Source: Jeotgalibacillus sp. R-1-5s-1
GTDB taxonomy: Bacteria; Bacillota; Bacilli; Bacillales; Jeotgalibacillaceae
Length of the DNA stretch: 64,000 nt
Assembly (NCBI RefSeq): GCF_004405105.1
Contig: NZ_SORW01000005.1
Coordinates: 1 to 64,000 of the forward strand
Reading direction: 5' to 3'
Position 1 is the first letter of the stretch. Every line of letters starts with the position of its first letter. The notes beneath the pieces are model-generated. The model saw nothing but the letters and a program-made list of their open reading frames with translations, did no database searches and was not told the DNA's origin. Below, in pieces: positions 50,150-58,121 of this stretch. The translations under genes were made by a program, and so were the position numbers.

Positions 50150-50869
50150 ATGCATTTATACCAGGGGGAGGCTGAACGCCGATCTGATCAACAGAAGGTT
50201 TCGTATACTGTTGACAGAGTTCATCCTGATCAAATAAAAGAATTTAAAACGTTTCAGGCAGGTATTGTGGAAACACTTGAGGATCCGGCAACTCTGCAAC
50301 CGCTGACAGATGAAGAAATTCATTACGTGTTTGATGGCGGGGGCATCGTGATTGCTGCTTCAGTAGAAGGGAAAATAATCGCTGTGCGTGTCCTGTTGTA
50401 TCCAGGAGATGATGAAGAAAATCTGGGCCGGGATCTCGAGCTTTCCTACGAAGAACAAATGAAGGTGGTCCATCAGGAAATTTCACTTGTTGATCCTGAT
50501 TTTCGGGGGAATGGCCTTCAGGGTATTCTCGGAAAAGTGATCATGCAGGAGATGAAGTTTTCTACATCTTACTTTGAACACCTTTGCTGTACCGTTTCTC
50601 CGGGTAACATTCCAAGTATAAAGGATAAATTCAGGCAGGGGATGTTTGTGCTTGATGTAAAAGTAAAGTACGGTGATCGGCCTAGGTACATTTTTTATAT
50701 GCCTTTAAAGCAAAAGCTGTTTATCGATAAAGATTCTTACATTTTTATCCGTACTGACAAGCTCTCAAGACAAAAGGACTTTTTTGCTTCAGGCTATGTG
50801 GGAGTAGGACTGAACCAGACGAAAATGGGAACCTGGCTGGTTTTTGCAAGACTTCAGGAGTCGGTATAA
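50150..50869 (+). CDS. GNAT family acetyltransferase-like protein
   Basis: 239 residues. A region resembling the GNAT acetyl-CoA site, ISLVDPDFRGNGLQGILGKVIMQEM, lies near residue 115, followed by LCCTVSPGNIPSIKDKFRQGM. The C-terminal 70 residues (PRYIFYMPL to VGLNQTKMGTWLVFARL) have no motif I recognise. The enzyme and substrate are unknown. ATG at 50150 follows AAAGGGGA by seven bases; an in-frame TTG at 50129 overlaps that site. Divergent from the phosphoesterase gene. Confidence 0.75.
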   Translation: MHLYQGEAERRSDQQKVSYTVDRVHPDQIKEFKTFQAGIVETLEDPATLQPLTDEEIHYVFDGGGIVIAASVEGKIIAVRVLLYPGDDEENLGRDLELSYEEQMKVVHQEISLVDPDFRGNGLQGILGKVIMQEMKFSTSYFEHLCCTVSPGNIPSIKDKFRQGMFVLDVKVKYGDRPRYIFYMPLKQKLFIDKDSYIFIRTDKLSRQKDFFASGYVGVGLNQTKMGTWLVFARLQESV

Positions 50870-50930
50870 AGGTTTAAAAAAACGTCATGAGGGTAACCTT
50901 CATACTAGATAAAACGAGGAGGCTTTTCAT

Positions 50931-51464
50931 ATGACGCAGAATAATTATTCAAACAATAATGACAGCAGTAAATTACTTCTTGGTGTAGTAGTAGGTGCAG
51001 CAGTTGGCGCAGCGATTGCCCTGCTGGACAACTCAACACGCCAAAAGGTCATTTCCGGCAGCAAAAATCTCGGATCATCAACAGGCGGTTTTGTCCGGAA
51101 TGTAAAGGAAAATCCGGGTGAATTCAAAAACGATGTAACAGAACGTTTTAAATCCGCTGTAAGCACGCTGAAAAGCGCTATGAATGAAGCCCAGACGCTA
51201 TATGAAAAAGTAAATGAAGAGGTCGTACCTCAAATCGAATCAATCCGTGAAAGTGCTTCAGAAATCGTTGAAACGGCTAAAGAAGTAACGGAGGATGCGA
51301 AAGATATCGGATCACAGGTTGCTGATGCCGGGTCTGAAGTAAAAGGCAGCGTTTCTACAGGAGATCAACATGACAGCAATGTTGTTCAACTATCAAAAGA
51401 AAGCCAAAAAACAGTAGACGCTTCTCCTAAAGGAGATATTCCGGGAGATGTTGGACGTCAGTAA
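50931..51464 (+). CDS. YtxH domain protein
   Basis: 177 residues. An N-terminal hydrophobic glycine/alanine helix LLLGVVVGAAVGAAIALL (YtxH domain) is followed by a long Lys/Glu/Ser-rich helical region, as in general-stress YtxH/YtxJ relatives. The C-terminus is polar (VDASPKGDIPGDVGRQ). It is probably membrane-associated; the function is unknown. GAGGAGG lies before ATG. It ends in a terminator just before the large 21-bp array. Confidence 0.82.
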   Translation: MTQNNYSNNNDSSKLLLGVVVGAAVGAAIALLDNSTRQKVISGSKNLGSSTGGFVRNVKENPGEFKNDVTERFKSAVSTLKSAMNEAQTLYEKVNEEVVPQIESIRESASEIVETAKEVTEDAKDIGSQVADAGSEVKGSVSTGDQHDSNVVQLSKESQKTVDASPKGDIPGDVGRQ

Positions 51465-51475
51465 TCAAAATAAAG

Positions 51476-51509
51476 CGGGATAGGCATCTGATGCTTATCC
51501 TGTTTTTTA
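51476..51509 (+). terminator. Terminator of the ytxH-like gene
   Basis: Stem GGGATAGGCATC/GATGCTTATCCT with one G-U pair and T6. Confidence 0.8.
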
Positions 51510-51535
51510 TGCTTTATAACGTAAGGTTGTGCGGC

Positions 51536-51858
51536 TAATTCGTGAGGATACGGCATGAATTCGTCAGTATCCCAAGTGCTTTTGTGAGTTAGCGCGCGTA
51601 ATTCGTGAGGTTGGGGGATGAGTTCGTGAGTTCAGTACCATTTGACCTATCCGGCCCTCCATCAAAACCGCGCGCTGGACAAACAAAGGGGTTGGAAAAC
51701 TTCGTGAGTTTGTCCTGATAATTCGTGAGGATCCGGCATGAATTCGTCAGTTCCCCAAGAGCTTTTGTGAGTTGGCGCGCGTAATTCGTGAGGTTGGGGG
51801 ATGAATTCATGAGTTCAGTACCATTTGACCTATCCGGCCCTCCATCAAAACCGCGCGC
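51536..51858 (+). repeat. Tandemly duplicated phased 21-bp array, TTCGTSAG type
   Basis: TTCGT/TTTGT cores start at 51539, 51560, 51581, 51602, 51623 and, after a gap, at 51701, 51722, 51743, 51764, 51785, 51806; every step inside a block is exactly 21 bp. Units read AATTCGTGAGG, AATTCGTCAG, CTTTTGTGAG. About 140 bp including the flanking GACCTATCCGGCCC is duplicated with a 183-bp offset. It lies between convergent genes. The same unit consensus is seen on the minus strand at 31988-32280. Confidence 0.8.
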
Positions 51859-51875
51859 ATAACCTCAAAAAACAT

Positions 51876-51911
51876 AAAAAAAAACCGACTCCCCTGAGGG
51901 AATCGGCTTCA
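51876..51911 (-). terminator. Terminator of the MPNTG surface protein gene
   Basis: On the minus strand, stem AGCCGATTCCCT/GGGGAGTCGGT with a short loop and nine T. Confidence 0.85.
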
Positions 51912-51924
51912 CTTGTTTAGTCTA

Positions 51925-53286
51925 TTAAGACTGTTTGCGAGTGCGAAGTGCAACTGTTGTTGTGATCGCAGCAAGCAGTAGTCCTGCAAGGATCCATACG
52001 TATGGAAGTTCAGATGATGCTGTGCCACCAAAACCTGTGTTTGGCATTTCAGCAGGCATTTCACCGCCACCGAACTGATCCGGGAACTGGTCTACGATTG
52101 CAGCTGATAGTCCAGCAGCAGGCATTGTCATGTGAGCCCATGCTTCACGGATTGAGCTGTAAGCTGTTTCATAATCACCAGCTACATAAGAGTCAAATGC
52201 TGTGAGAAGTTGACCAACGTGTGCTGTTAATCCTTCTTCAAGTGCATCAGCAGGTACGCGGCTTTCAGTTGCTGCGTCAAGGAATGCAGCCTGTTCTACG
52301 ATATACTCATCGAGTTCAGCTTTAGCAGCTTCCTGTCCTTCCGTATTACCTTCACCAGTAGCAACTACATAATCAACGAAGTATCCAATATGAGAGTTCC
52401 AGATCTCAGAGAACTGAGCTCCAGCTTCTTCACCGTATACAGAAGATACAGCAGCAGTCAGGTCGTCAGCGTTAGCAGTTAATGCAGCAGCAGCCTGGTC
52501 AAAGCTTTCAGCTCCGTCAGCGCCATCCTGCATCGCCATAGCAGCAAGTCCAGCGTGCTCAGTGAATACATAGTTTAGTTGAGCACGAAGATCAACTGCA
52601 GGTGTATCAGGGTTTGTTCCTTCAAACTGATCCGGGAACTGGTCAGCGATTGCTACAGATAGCTGCTCAGCAAACATGCTCATGTGGTGAATCGCTTCAC
52701 GCTCACCTGTGTAAGCTGTTTCGAAATCACCAGCTACATAAGCATCGAACACTTGTAGTAACTGATCAATATGCATTTGAAGTCCTTCTTCAAGTGCAGG
52801 AGCCGGCAGGCGGTCTTCAGTTGCTGTTGCAAAGAATGCAGCCTGTTCTACTTTGTACTCTTCAAGCTCTGCAAGTGCAGCGTCTTTCCCTTCCTGATTA
52901 TCTTCAGCAGTTGCTGTTACGTAATCAACGAAGTATCCAATGTGAGAGTTCCAGATTTCAAGGAAAGCAGCTCCGTTATCTTCACCGTATACAGAAGATA
53001 CTGCAGCAGCGATGTCATCAGAGTTAGCTGTCAGTGCAGCAGCAGCTTGATCGAAATCTTCAGCTCCGTCAATTCCTTTTCTCATTGCTTCGATTGCAAG
53101 GAATGCGTGCTCAGTTAATGCAGTGTCAAGCGTGATACGAAGTTCAGCAGCTGGTGTAGCTGTGCTCGCTTCCATACCTGACTCAGCGTGGTCGGAGCCT
53201 TCACCGTGATCGTGTGCAAATGCGGCGGTTGGCATAAGTAAAGCAAAACTTAATGGCACAGCTAACATACTCTTCTTCAATTTCAT
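51925..53286 (-). CDS. Secreted duplicated-domain protein with MPNTG sorting-like signal
   Basis: 453 residues: signal peptide (AVPLSFALLMPTAAFA), a His-rich lead AHDHGEGSDHAESGME, then two homologous helical domains of about 160 residues. The first starts near 48 (LRITLDTALTEHAFLAIEAM) and the second near 232 (LRAQLNYVFTEHAGLAAMAM). Both contain FDQAAAALTAN, AAVSSVYGE, EIWNSHIGYFVDYV and DQFPDQF. A C-terminal MPNTGFGG, membrane helix and basic tail RTRKQS form a cell-wall sorting signal with Met in place of the usual Leu. The repeated His and Glu positions suggest metal or haem binding, but the function is not known. ATG follows AGGAGAGA. Divergent from the F510_1955-like gene. Confidence 0.8.
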   Translation of the reverse strand: MKLKKSMLAVPLSFALLMPTAAFAHDHGEGSDHAESGMEASTATPAAELRITLDTALTEHAFLAIEAMRKGIDGAEDFDQAAAALTANSDDIAAAVSSVYGEDNGAAFLEIWNSHIGYFVDYVTATAEDNQEGKDAALAELEEYKVEQAAFFATATEDRLPAPALEEGLQMHIDQLLQVFDAYVAGDFETAYTGEREAIHHMSMFAEQLSVAIADQFPDQFEGTNPDTPAVDLRAQLNYVFTEHAGLAAMAMQDGADGAESFDQAAAALTANADDLTAAVSSVYGEEAGAQFSEIWNSHIGYFVDYVVATGEGNTEGQEAAKAELDEYIVEQAAFLDAATESRVPADALEEGLTAHVGQLLTAFDSYVAGDYETAYSSIREAWAHMTMPAAGLSAAIVDQFPDQFGGGEMPAEMPNTGFGGTASSELPYVWILAGLLLAAITTTVALRTRKQS

Positions 53287-53601
53287 GTGTAATCTCTCCT
53301 TTTTCTTTTAAAAGTATTGGTTCTGTTCAGGCTAACGGGAAGAAGTAAGAGTTGGATCACTTTTTTTGAAAAAAGATTTATTTTTCTAAAAAAGGTCTTT
53401 TTTTCATCTTCTGTTGAGCCATTCAAATAGAGAAACGGAACGATTTCAAAAAAGGATCACAAAAATAAAAACTTTTTTGATGATGATGTTTTTTTGCATG
53501 ACGATTCGTGGACAGTTATGTAATATTCACGATTTAGACTTTGACTTGAGAATGCATTTATGAGAAAAAAGAGAAAGAAATACGTGCTGGGGGTAAATGA
53601 T
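53287..53601. promoter_or_regulatory. A/T-rich divergent intergenic region
   Basis: About 315 bp between the surface protein and lipoprotein genes with many A and T runs. A TCGTG/CACGA pair flanks 53505-53531. No promoter or operator can be assigned with confidence. Confidence 0.3.
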
Positions 53602-54516
53602 ATGAAAAAAGTGAAAAGCGGCCTGACGATTCTGGCTGCTGTGATCATGGCTGCAGGATGCTCTACTGAAGAAAGTAGCTCGTTTTATGAACCGGTTGAT
53701 GAACAGACAGGCGCTCACCATGTTCATGGGATGGACTTTGTTGAAGGAGAACTGATTGTCGCTACACATTATGGCTTATTTAAGCGCGATGGGGATCAAT
53801 GGTTACATTCAACTTCAAATAATCACGATTATATGGGATTTACGTCTTTCGGGGACGGTTTTTATGCGAGTGGTCATCCTGATCCTTCTACTGACCTGGA
53901 GAATCCACTGGGTCTGGTTAAAAGTCTGGACCAGGGCGAATCTATGGAACAGCTCGTTTTTTCAGGTGAGACAGACTATCATTATATGGCTGCCAGCCGG
54001 GAGGGAAAACGGCTCTATACCGGTCTGATGGAAGGAAACAGTGAGCTTGATGCAGGATTTTATTATACAGACGATGAAGGTGACAGCTGGATTCCGATGG
54101 AGCTTCAGGGACTCGAAGCTGAAAGTCTGTTCGGATTTGCAGCCCACCCTTCTAATAAAGAAGAATTAGTGCTTATGACAGATAAAGGACTCTTTCAGTC
54201 AACTGACAGTGGTAAGACCGTTACATTGCTCGATAACAGTCAGGGAACCACTGCAGCTTATTTCACAGAAGACGGTTTATATACGGTTGAAGGAAACCTT
54301 GTGAAAAAAGATCAGCAGGAGATCGGCAGCATTGATTTTCTAGATGAGGCAGTGATGTATCTCGCTGTAAACCCGGATAAACCGGAGGAGATTTTTGCTG
54401 TTACAGGAGCTGGAGATGCTGCTTTTTCTTCAGACGGTGGAGAGACATGGAACGAAGAAGTCATTTATCAGACTGCTAATGAAGCTGAGACGCATGATGA
54501 TGGACATGAACATTAA
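53602..54516 (+). CDS. F510_1955-type glycosylhydrolase-like lipoprotein
   Basis: 304 residues. The lipobox MAAGCS near residue 20 is followed by a beta-propeller of BNR-like repeats (THYGLFKRDGDQW, YYTDDEGDSWIPM, LFQSTDSGKTV, FSSDGGETWNEE) similar to sialidase/photosynthesis-stability-factor folds. The opening ETGAHHVHGMDF-like segment (GAHHVHGMDFVEGEL) and the His/Asp tail DDGHEH could bind metal. The family is annotated as a glycosylhydrolase without proven activity. ATG at 53602 follows GGGGG; an upstream in-frame ATG at 53560 lacks a site. It is opposite the His-rich surface protein gene, and the two may work together. Confidence 0.75.
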   Translation: MKKVKSGLTILAAVIMAAGCSTEESSSFYEPVDEQTGAHHVHGMDFVEGELIVATHYGLFKRDGDQWLHSTSNNHDYMGFTSFGDGFYASGHPDPSTDLENPLGLVKSLDQGESMEQLVFSGETDYHYMAASREGKRLYTGLMEGNSELDAGFYYTDDEGDSWIPMELQGLEAESLFGFAAHPSNKEELVLMTDKGLFQSTDSGKTVTLLDNSQGTTAAYFTEDGLYTVEGNLVKKDQQEIGSIDFLDEAVMYLAVNPDKPEEIFAVTGAGDAAFSSDGGETWNEEVIYQTANEAETHDDGHEH

Positions 54517-54556
54517 AGAACACGCTGGAATATGAAATTCCGGCGTGTTCTTTTTA
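54516..54556. terminator. Terminator between the lipoprotein and chrA genes
   Basis: Stem AAGAACACGC(T)GGAAT/ATTCC(G)GCGTGTTCTT followed by T5 on the plus strand. It lies in the gap of two convergent genes. Confidence 0.85.
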
Positions 54557-54558
54557 CA

Positions 54559-55731
54559 TTATAGAAAAATCAGTCCGGCAAGAGCGCCTGACAGTACAAC
54601 AACCCATGGCGGCAGCTTCCAGAATACAAGCATGCTGAAAAGAAAAGCAGCGAGCACAAAATGAATCGGCTCAATAATAGAGCTGGTCCAGATTGGGAAA
54701 TAAAAAGCTGAAATCAATATACCGACAACAGCTGCATTGACGCCCATAAACGCTGCTTTCATCTTAGGATTCTGACGCAGTGCATTCCAGAATGGAAGAG
54801 CACCGAGAATCAGAAGGAAGGCCGGAAGAAAGATTGCGGCAGTTGCCAGCAGTCCGCCCTGCCATCCGCCAATGAAGGCTCCAATGTAAGCAGCAAACGT
54901 GAACAGTGGACCAGGAACGGCCTGAGCTGCTCCATAACCGGCAAGGAACTGTTCTTCAGTCAGCCATCCGGTTGGTACGAACTCTCTTTCTAATAGAGGA
55001 AGAACGACGTGTCCGCCTCCAAATACGAGTGAACCAGATCGGTAAAAGCTGTCAAACATCGCAATCCAGTTCGCGGATGTGAATTCTCTTGCAATCGGCA
55101 AAATAATTAATAAAGCGAAAAACAGTGTCAGGAAAACAGCGCCAAGCTTCTTGGAAACCGGAAACTTGAATGTCGGGTTTTCCTCTGACGTGTCCCCTTT
55201 AAATAATAAAAATCCTGCAAGTCCTGCAATCAGAATAACCGCTACCTGACTGACTGTTGTCTGCCATAACAGCGTAACCGATAAAGCTAATAATGCGAGG
55301 GCTTTTCGCTGAAGGTCCGGCGTCAGGTTTTTAGCCATTCCCATAATTGCGTGAGCAACAACCGCTACTGCCACAATTTTTAACCCTTGTAACCAGCCTG
55401 AGTTTGTTACGTCAAAGACATTGACAATCATAGCAAAAATGATCAGTGCAATAACAGAGGGCATTGTAAACCCAATAAAGGAAACCAATCCACCTAATAG
55501 GCCTCCCCGCATGACACCAATCCCGATCCCAACCTGACTGCTGGCAGGTCCAGGCAGGAACTGGCTCAGCGCAACGAGATCCGCGTACGTTTTATCATCC
55601 ATCCATTTTCTGCGCTGAACGTATTCATCACGGAAATATCCAAGGTGTGCAATCGGGCCGCCAAATGATGTGAAACCAAGCCTCATTGACACCATTAAAA
55701 TTTCTAACAGTGATCCTCTTTTTTGTTCCAT
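54559..55731 (-). CDS. chrA: Chromate transporter (ChrA, two-domain CHR family)
   Basis: A 390-residue membrane protein with two CHR domains. The first has MRLGFTSFGGPIAHLGYFRDEYV and LSQFLPGPASSQVGIGIG. The second has GSLVFGGGHVVLPLLEREFV, GYGAAQAVPGPLFTFAAYIGAF and further helices to the C-terminus. Long CHR proteins export chromate across the membrane. ATG at 55731 has AAGGGAG six bases upstream; ATG at 55734 is only three bases away. It lies 13 bases after a padR gene on the same strand, an arrangement that suggests PadR-controlled chromate or oxyanion resistance. Confidence 0.9.
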   Translation of the reverse strand: MEQKRGSLLEILMVSMRLGFTSFGGPIAHLGYFRDEYVQRRKWMDDKTYADLVALSQFLPGPASSQVGIGIGVMRGGLLGGLVSFIGFTMPSVIALIIFAMIVNVFDVTNSGWLQGLKIVAVAVVAHAIMGMAKNLTPDLQRKALALLALSVTLLWQTTVSQVAVILIAGLAGFLLFKGDTSEENPTFKFPVSKKLGAVFLTLFFALLIILPIAREFTSANWIAMFDSFYRSGSLVFGGGHVVLPLLEREFVPTGWLTEEQFLAGYGAAQAVPGPLFTFAAYIGAFIGGWQGGLLATAAIFLPAFLLILGALPFWNALRQNPKMKAAFMGVNAAVVGILISAFYFPIWTSSIIEPIHFVLAAFLFSMLVFWKLPPWVVVLSGALAGLIFL

Positions 55732-55744
55732 CATAATCTCCCTT

Positions 55745-56053
55745 CTAATCTTTGATTTCTTTAAACAGCTCGTAAGCTTTGCTGCGTGCTTCTTTCAGAA
55801 CGGCGACACCTTTTTCGGAAGCAGTGTAATACTTTCGGATATGGCCATCCACATTTCGTTCCTCCTTGATCAGTAAACCGTCTGTTTCCATTGAGTGGAG
55901 AATCGGATACAGGGTACCGGCACTGATGGAGTAACCATGTTCCCTTAATTCCTCCGTCATCCATGCACCGTAAATGGGGTGTTCAGAAGCGTGATGGAGG
56001 ATATGGATCTGGATAAAACCAAGAAACAGTTTACGCAACACTTTATCTTCCAA
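55745..56053 (-). CDS. PadR family transcriptional regulator
   Basis: 102 residues with the PadR winged-helix pattern: LFLGFIQIHILHHASEHPIYGAWMTEEL, then SISAGTLYPILHSMETDGLLIKEER (recognition helix) and KYYTASEKGVAVLKEARSK, ending in the dimer helix. It starts at TTG, six bases after GGAGGG. First gene of a padR-chrA unit. A near-perfect 25-bp palindrome twenty bases upstream is the likely operator, giving autoregulation. The inducer (chromate?) is inferred only from the neighbour. Confidence 0.87.
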   Translation of the reverse strand: MEDKVLRKLFLGFIQIHILHHASEHPIYGAWMTEELREHGYSISAGTLYPILHSMETDGLLIKEERNVDGHIRKYYTASEKGVAVLKEARSKAYELFKEIKD

Positions 56054-56072
56054 TGAAAGACCCTCCTCGTCA

Positions 56073-56097
56073 TTCGATATCGGAAACCGATAACGAA
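56073..56097. promoter_or_regulatory. Palindromic operator upstream of padR-chrA
   Basis: Arms TTCGATATCGG and CCGATAACGAA around AAA; ten of eleven positions are complementary. It sits 20 bp upstream of the padR start codon, so binding would block the padR-chrA promoter. Confidence 0.7.
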
Positions 56098-56212
56098 AAT
56101 CTATAGTGGATTCTATCAGGGAATGTTTCGTTTGTGTACTGAAAAAGCTTATGTTTACAAAAACTTAACAAAACAAAATGGGTAAAGTTTAACGTGACAT
56201 CCGCTGAAGTTT

Positions 56213-56245
56213 ATACTATTATTTAAAACGAAATCATTACGATTT
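56213..56245 (+). promoter_or_regulatory. Zur box in the cobW-family promoter
   Basis: A likely -10 TATACT (56213-56218) is followed by AAAACGAAATC and ATTACGATTT (56225-56245). This matches the Bacillus Zur operator AAATCGTAAT-N-ATTACGATTT well in the right half and in the CG and AAT positions of the left half. It ends four bases before the AGGAGG site, so binding would repress in zinc-replete cells. Confidence 0.75.
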
Positions 56246-56260
56246 ATTAGGAGGATTTTC

Positions 56261-57439
56261 ATGACAATACCTGTAACAGTCCTGAGTGGCTACCTTGGAG
56301 CGGGGAAGACGACGCTTCTCAATCATATACTGCATTCAAAACAAGAATTGAAGGCGGCTGTCATTGTAAACGATATGAGTGAAATTAACATTGACGGTGG
56401 TCAGCTGAAAAAAGGTTATTTCTCAAGAACGGATGAAACACTGGTTGAAATGCAGAATGGCTGTATTTGCTGCACGCTGCGTGAGGATTTAATGATTGAA
56501 GTAAAGCGGCTGGCTGAAAAAGGGGACATTGATTATATATTAATTGAATCCACGGGTATTTCAGAGCCGATCCCTGTTGCACAGACGTTTGTTTATGAAG
56601 ATGAGGAAACTGGTATTGATTTATCACAGCACTGCCGTCTGGATACGATGGTGACGGTTGTGGATGCCATGCGTTTTGCTGATGATCTGGAGAGTGGGGA
56701 AACACTGCTTGACCGAAAGCAGACGGATGATGTGAATGATGAGCGCGATGTTTCGGACCTGCTGATTGATCAGGTGGAATTTGCAGATGTGATCATTCTG
56801 AACAAGATGGATGCTGTATCAGAAGAAACAGCATCAAAAATCAACACATTACTGGCAACGTTAAATCCTGACGCAAGAATCATTCCGGCAAGCTACGGTC
56901 AGATAGAAGCAGCTGATATTTTAAATACACACCGATTTGATTTTGAAAAATCAAGTCATTCTGCAGGTTGGATTAAGGAATTAAACGAAGAGCATATTCC
57001 GGAGACAGAGGAATATGGAATCACTTCTTTTCTATATAAAAGACAGCACCCTTTTCACCCGGCACGTTTTTATGAGTGGCTGAGTGAACTCCCGGAAGAA
57101 ATTGTCCGTTCAAAAGGCTTCTTCTGGCTCGCGACGAAGCAGCACACAGCAGGACTCGTGTCACAGGCTGGGAAGTCGATTCAGCTTCAGTCAGCGGGCA
57201 GCTGGGTGGCATCAATGTCTGAGGAGGAGCAGCGGGCAGCCCTTGCTGAAGAGCCTGAATTGAAGCAGAGATGGCATGCTCAATGGGGGGACCGTATCAA
57301 TGAGCTCGTTTTTATCGGAATTGATCTGAAAAAAGATGAGATCATTGCGGAACTTGATGCATGTCTACTGACAGAAGAGGAGCTTGCATCTGACTGGTCA
57401 ACATTAGAGGATCCGTTTCCTGATTTTTCAGCACGTTAA
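56261..57439 (+). CDS. CobW/COG0523 GTPase, zinc metallochaperone type (YciC/ZagA-like)
   Basis: 392 residues. The N-terminal G domain has Walker A LSGYLGAGKTTLLNHIL, the metal motif NGCICCTLREDLM (CxCC) near residue 68, IESTGISEP (switch/Walker B region) and ILNKMD. The C-terminal CobW_C domain has QHPFHPARFYEWL and ends in helices with QRWHAQWGDRINELVFIG. Such GTPases hand zinc to client enzymes during zinc starvation. A Zur box directly upstream supports this. AGGAGG lies before ATG. Monocistronic, with a terminator shared with the DUF3243 gene. Confidence 0.88.
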   Translation: MTIPVTVLSGYLGAGKTTLLNHILHSKQELKAAVIVNDMSEINIDGGQLKKGYFSRTDETLVEMQNGCICCTLREDLMIEVKRLAEKGDIDYILIESTGISEPIPVAQTFVYEDEETGIDLSQHCRLDTMVTVVDAMRFADDLESGETLLDRKQTDDVNDERDVSDLLIDQVEFADVIILNKMDAVSEETASKINTLLATLNPDARIIPASYGQIEAADILNTHRFDFEKSSHSAGWIKELNEEHIPETEEYGITSFLYKRQHPFHPARFYEWLSELPEEIVRSKGFFWLATKQHTAGLVSQAGKSIQLQSAGSWVASMSEEEQRAALAEEPELKQRWHAQWGDRINELVFIGIDLKKDEIIAELDACLLTEEELASDWSTLEDPFPDFSAR

Positions 57440-57447
57440 AAATAATA

Positions 57448-57487
57448 AAAGCCCAAAGCGTTTTGAATGCTTTGGGCTTCTGTTTTT
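57448..57487. terminator. Bidirectional terminator
   Basis: Stem AAGCCCAAAGC/GCTTTGGGCTT with a nine-base loop, T-rich on the plus side and A-rich before it; it lies between two convergent genes. Confidence 0.85.
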
Positions 57488-57794
57488 AGTTAGTCGATTG
57501 TGCAAGTCTCACCAGCAAATGAGCTAATTGATGGCGCTGCTCTTTATCACCAAGCTTCCACAATTCCTGTAAAAGCTTCTCTTCACGGTTTCTTGGCTCT
57601 TCGTTTTTAGCCAGGTAATCCCCTATTTTCTCAGCACCCTTAGCCAGACTTTCTTCACTTAAACCGAGCTTTTCCCCCTTGGCAACCTGATCACCAAGAT
57701 AGTTTTTAAAATGCTCAAAGTTTTGAAGGATTTCCTCTTTCTTTTCAGGTGCAATATTACGCGCTTCCTGCTCAACTCTATTTTCAATACTCAT
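57486..57794 (-). CDS. DUF3243 family protein
   Basis: A 102-residue helical soluble protein. The segment FEHFKNYLGDQVAKGEKLGLSEESLAKGAEKIGDYLA is the DUF3243 core, a Bacillales family of unknown function. The C-terminal part (EQRHQLAHLLVRLAQ) is an additional helix. AGGAGG lies six to eight bases before ATG. Confidence 0.83.
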   Translation of the reverse strand: MSIENRVEQEARNIAPEKKEEILQNFEHFKNYLGDQVAKGEKLGLSEESLAKGAEKIGDYLAKNEEPRNREEKLLQELWKLGDKEQRHQLAHLLVRLAQSTN

Positions 57795-58121
57795 GGTAAA
57801 ACCTCCTAAGATTGTTATAGTTGAATGTCTTTCCCTTTTAAAGGATGAATAAACAATTATTATGAAAAAGCGGATTGTCTAAATGAAAACCCATTATTTT
57901 TGAGAAGTCTTTTAATGATTGTTTTGGATATGCTCTGCGATTGTAGTTGATATTTGCTTTTCGGGATTTGTATGAAATGTGAAAAGGTATAGTTTCATAG
58001 CTAATTTGTTTAAGTGTTTCAACGCTCATCCCTTGTTCTTCCACTCATTTACTGCTATCTTTATAAAAAACTAAATTTTCAGCTTTTACATAGAATTTTA
58101 GGAGATGAGGGGGCGGATCGT
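57795..58121. other. Gap before moeB with no supported gene
   Basis: 327 bp, A/T-rich. A 68-codon minus-strand frame (57838-58044) lacks a ribosome binding site. No Moco-riboswitch-like structure could be recognised by eye. It probably carries the divergent promoters of the DUF3243 and moeB genes. Confidence 0.35.

Noticed and set aside
51589-51810. Minus-strand 73-codon frame with LTN heptads
   Set aside because: It lies wholly inside the 21-bp array and its duplication, with no ribosome binding site. A different amino-acid heptad appears in each frame, so coding is unlikely.
51536-51858. CRISPR array
   Set aside because: Units are only about 8 conserved bases in a 21-bp period, without uniform 25-40 bp repeats and unique spacers, and no cas genes are present.
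52602-53118. Plus-strand frames of 115-141 codons antisense to the MPNTG protein
   Set aside because: Typical shadow frames caused by the Ala/Glu-rich codon usage of the real gene; no ribosome binding sites.
57838-58044. 68-codon minus-strand frame upstream of moeB
   Set aside because: No Shine-Dalgarno at usable spacing and no recognisable domain. A 36-codon frame in another register is equally possible, so neither is supported.
57795-58121. Moco riboswitch upstream of moeB
   Set aside because: No multi-stem aptamer could be recognised by eye; a covariance-model search would be needed, and the gap is A/T-rich with little pairing.
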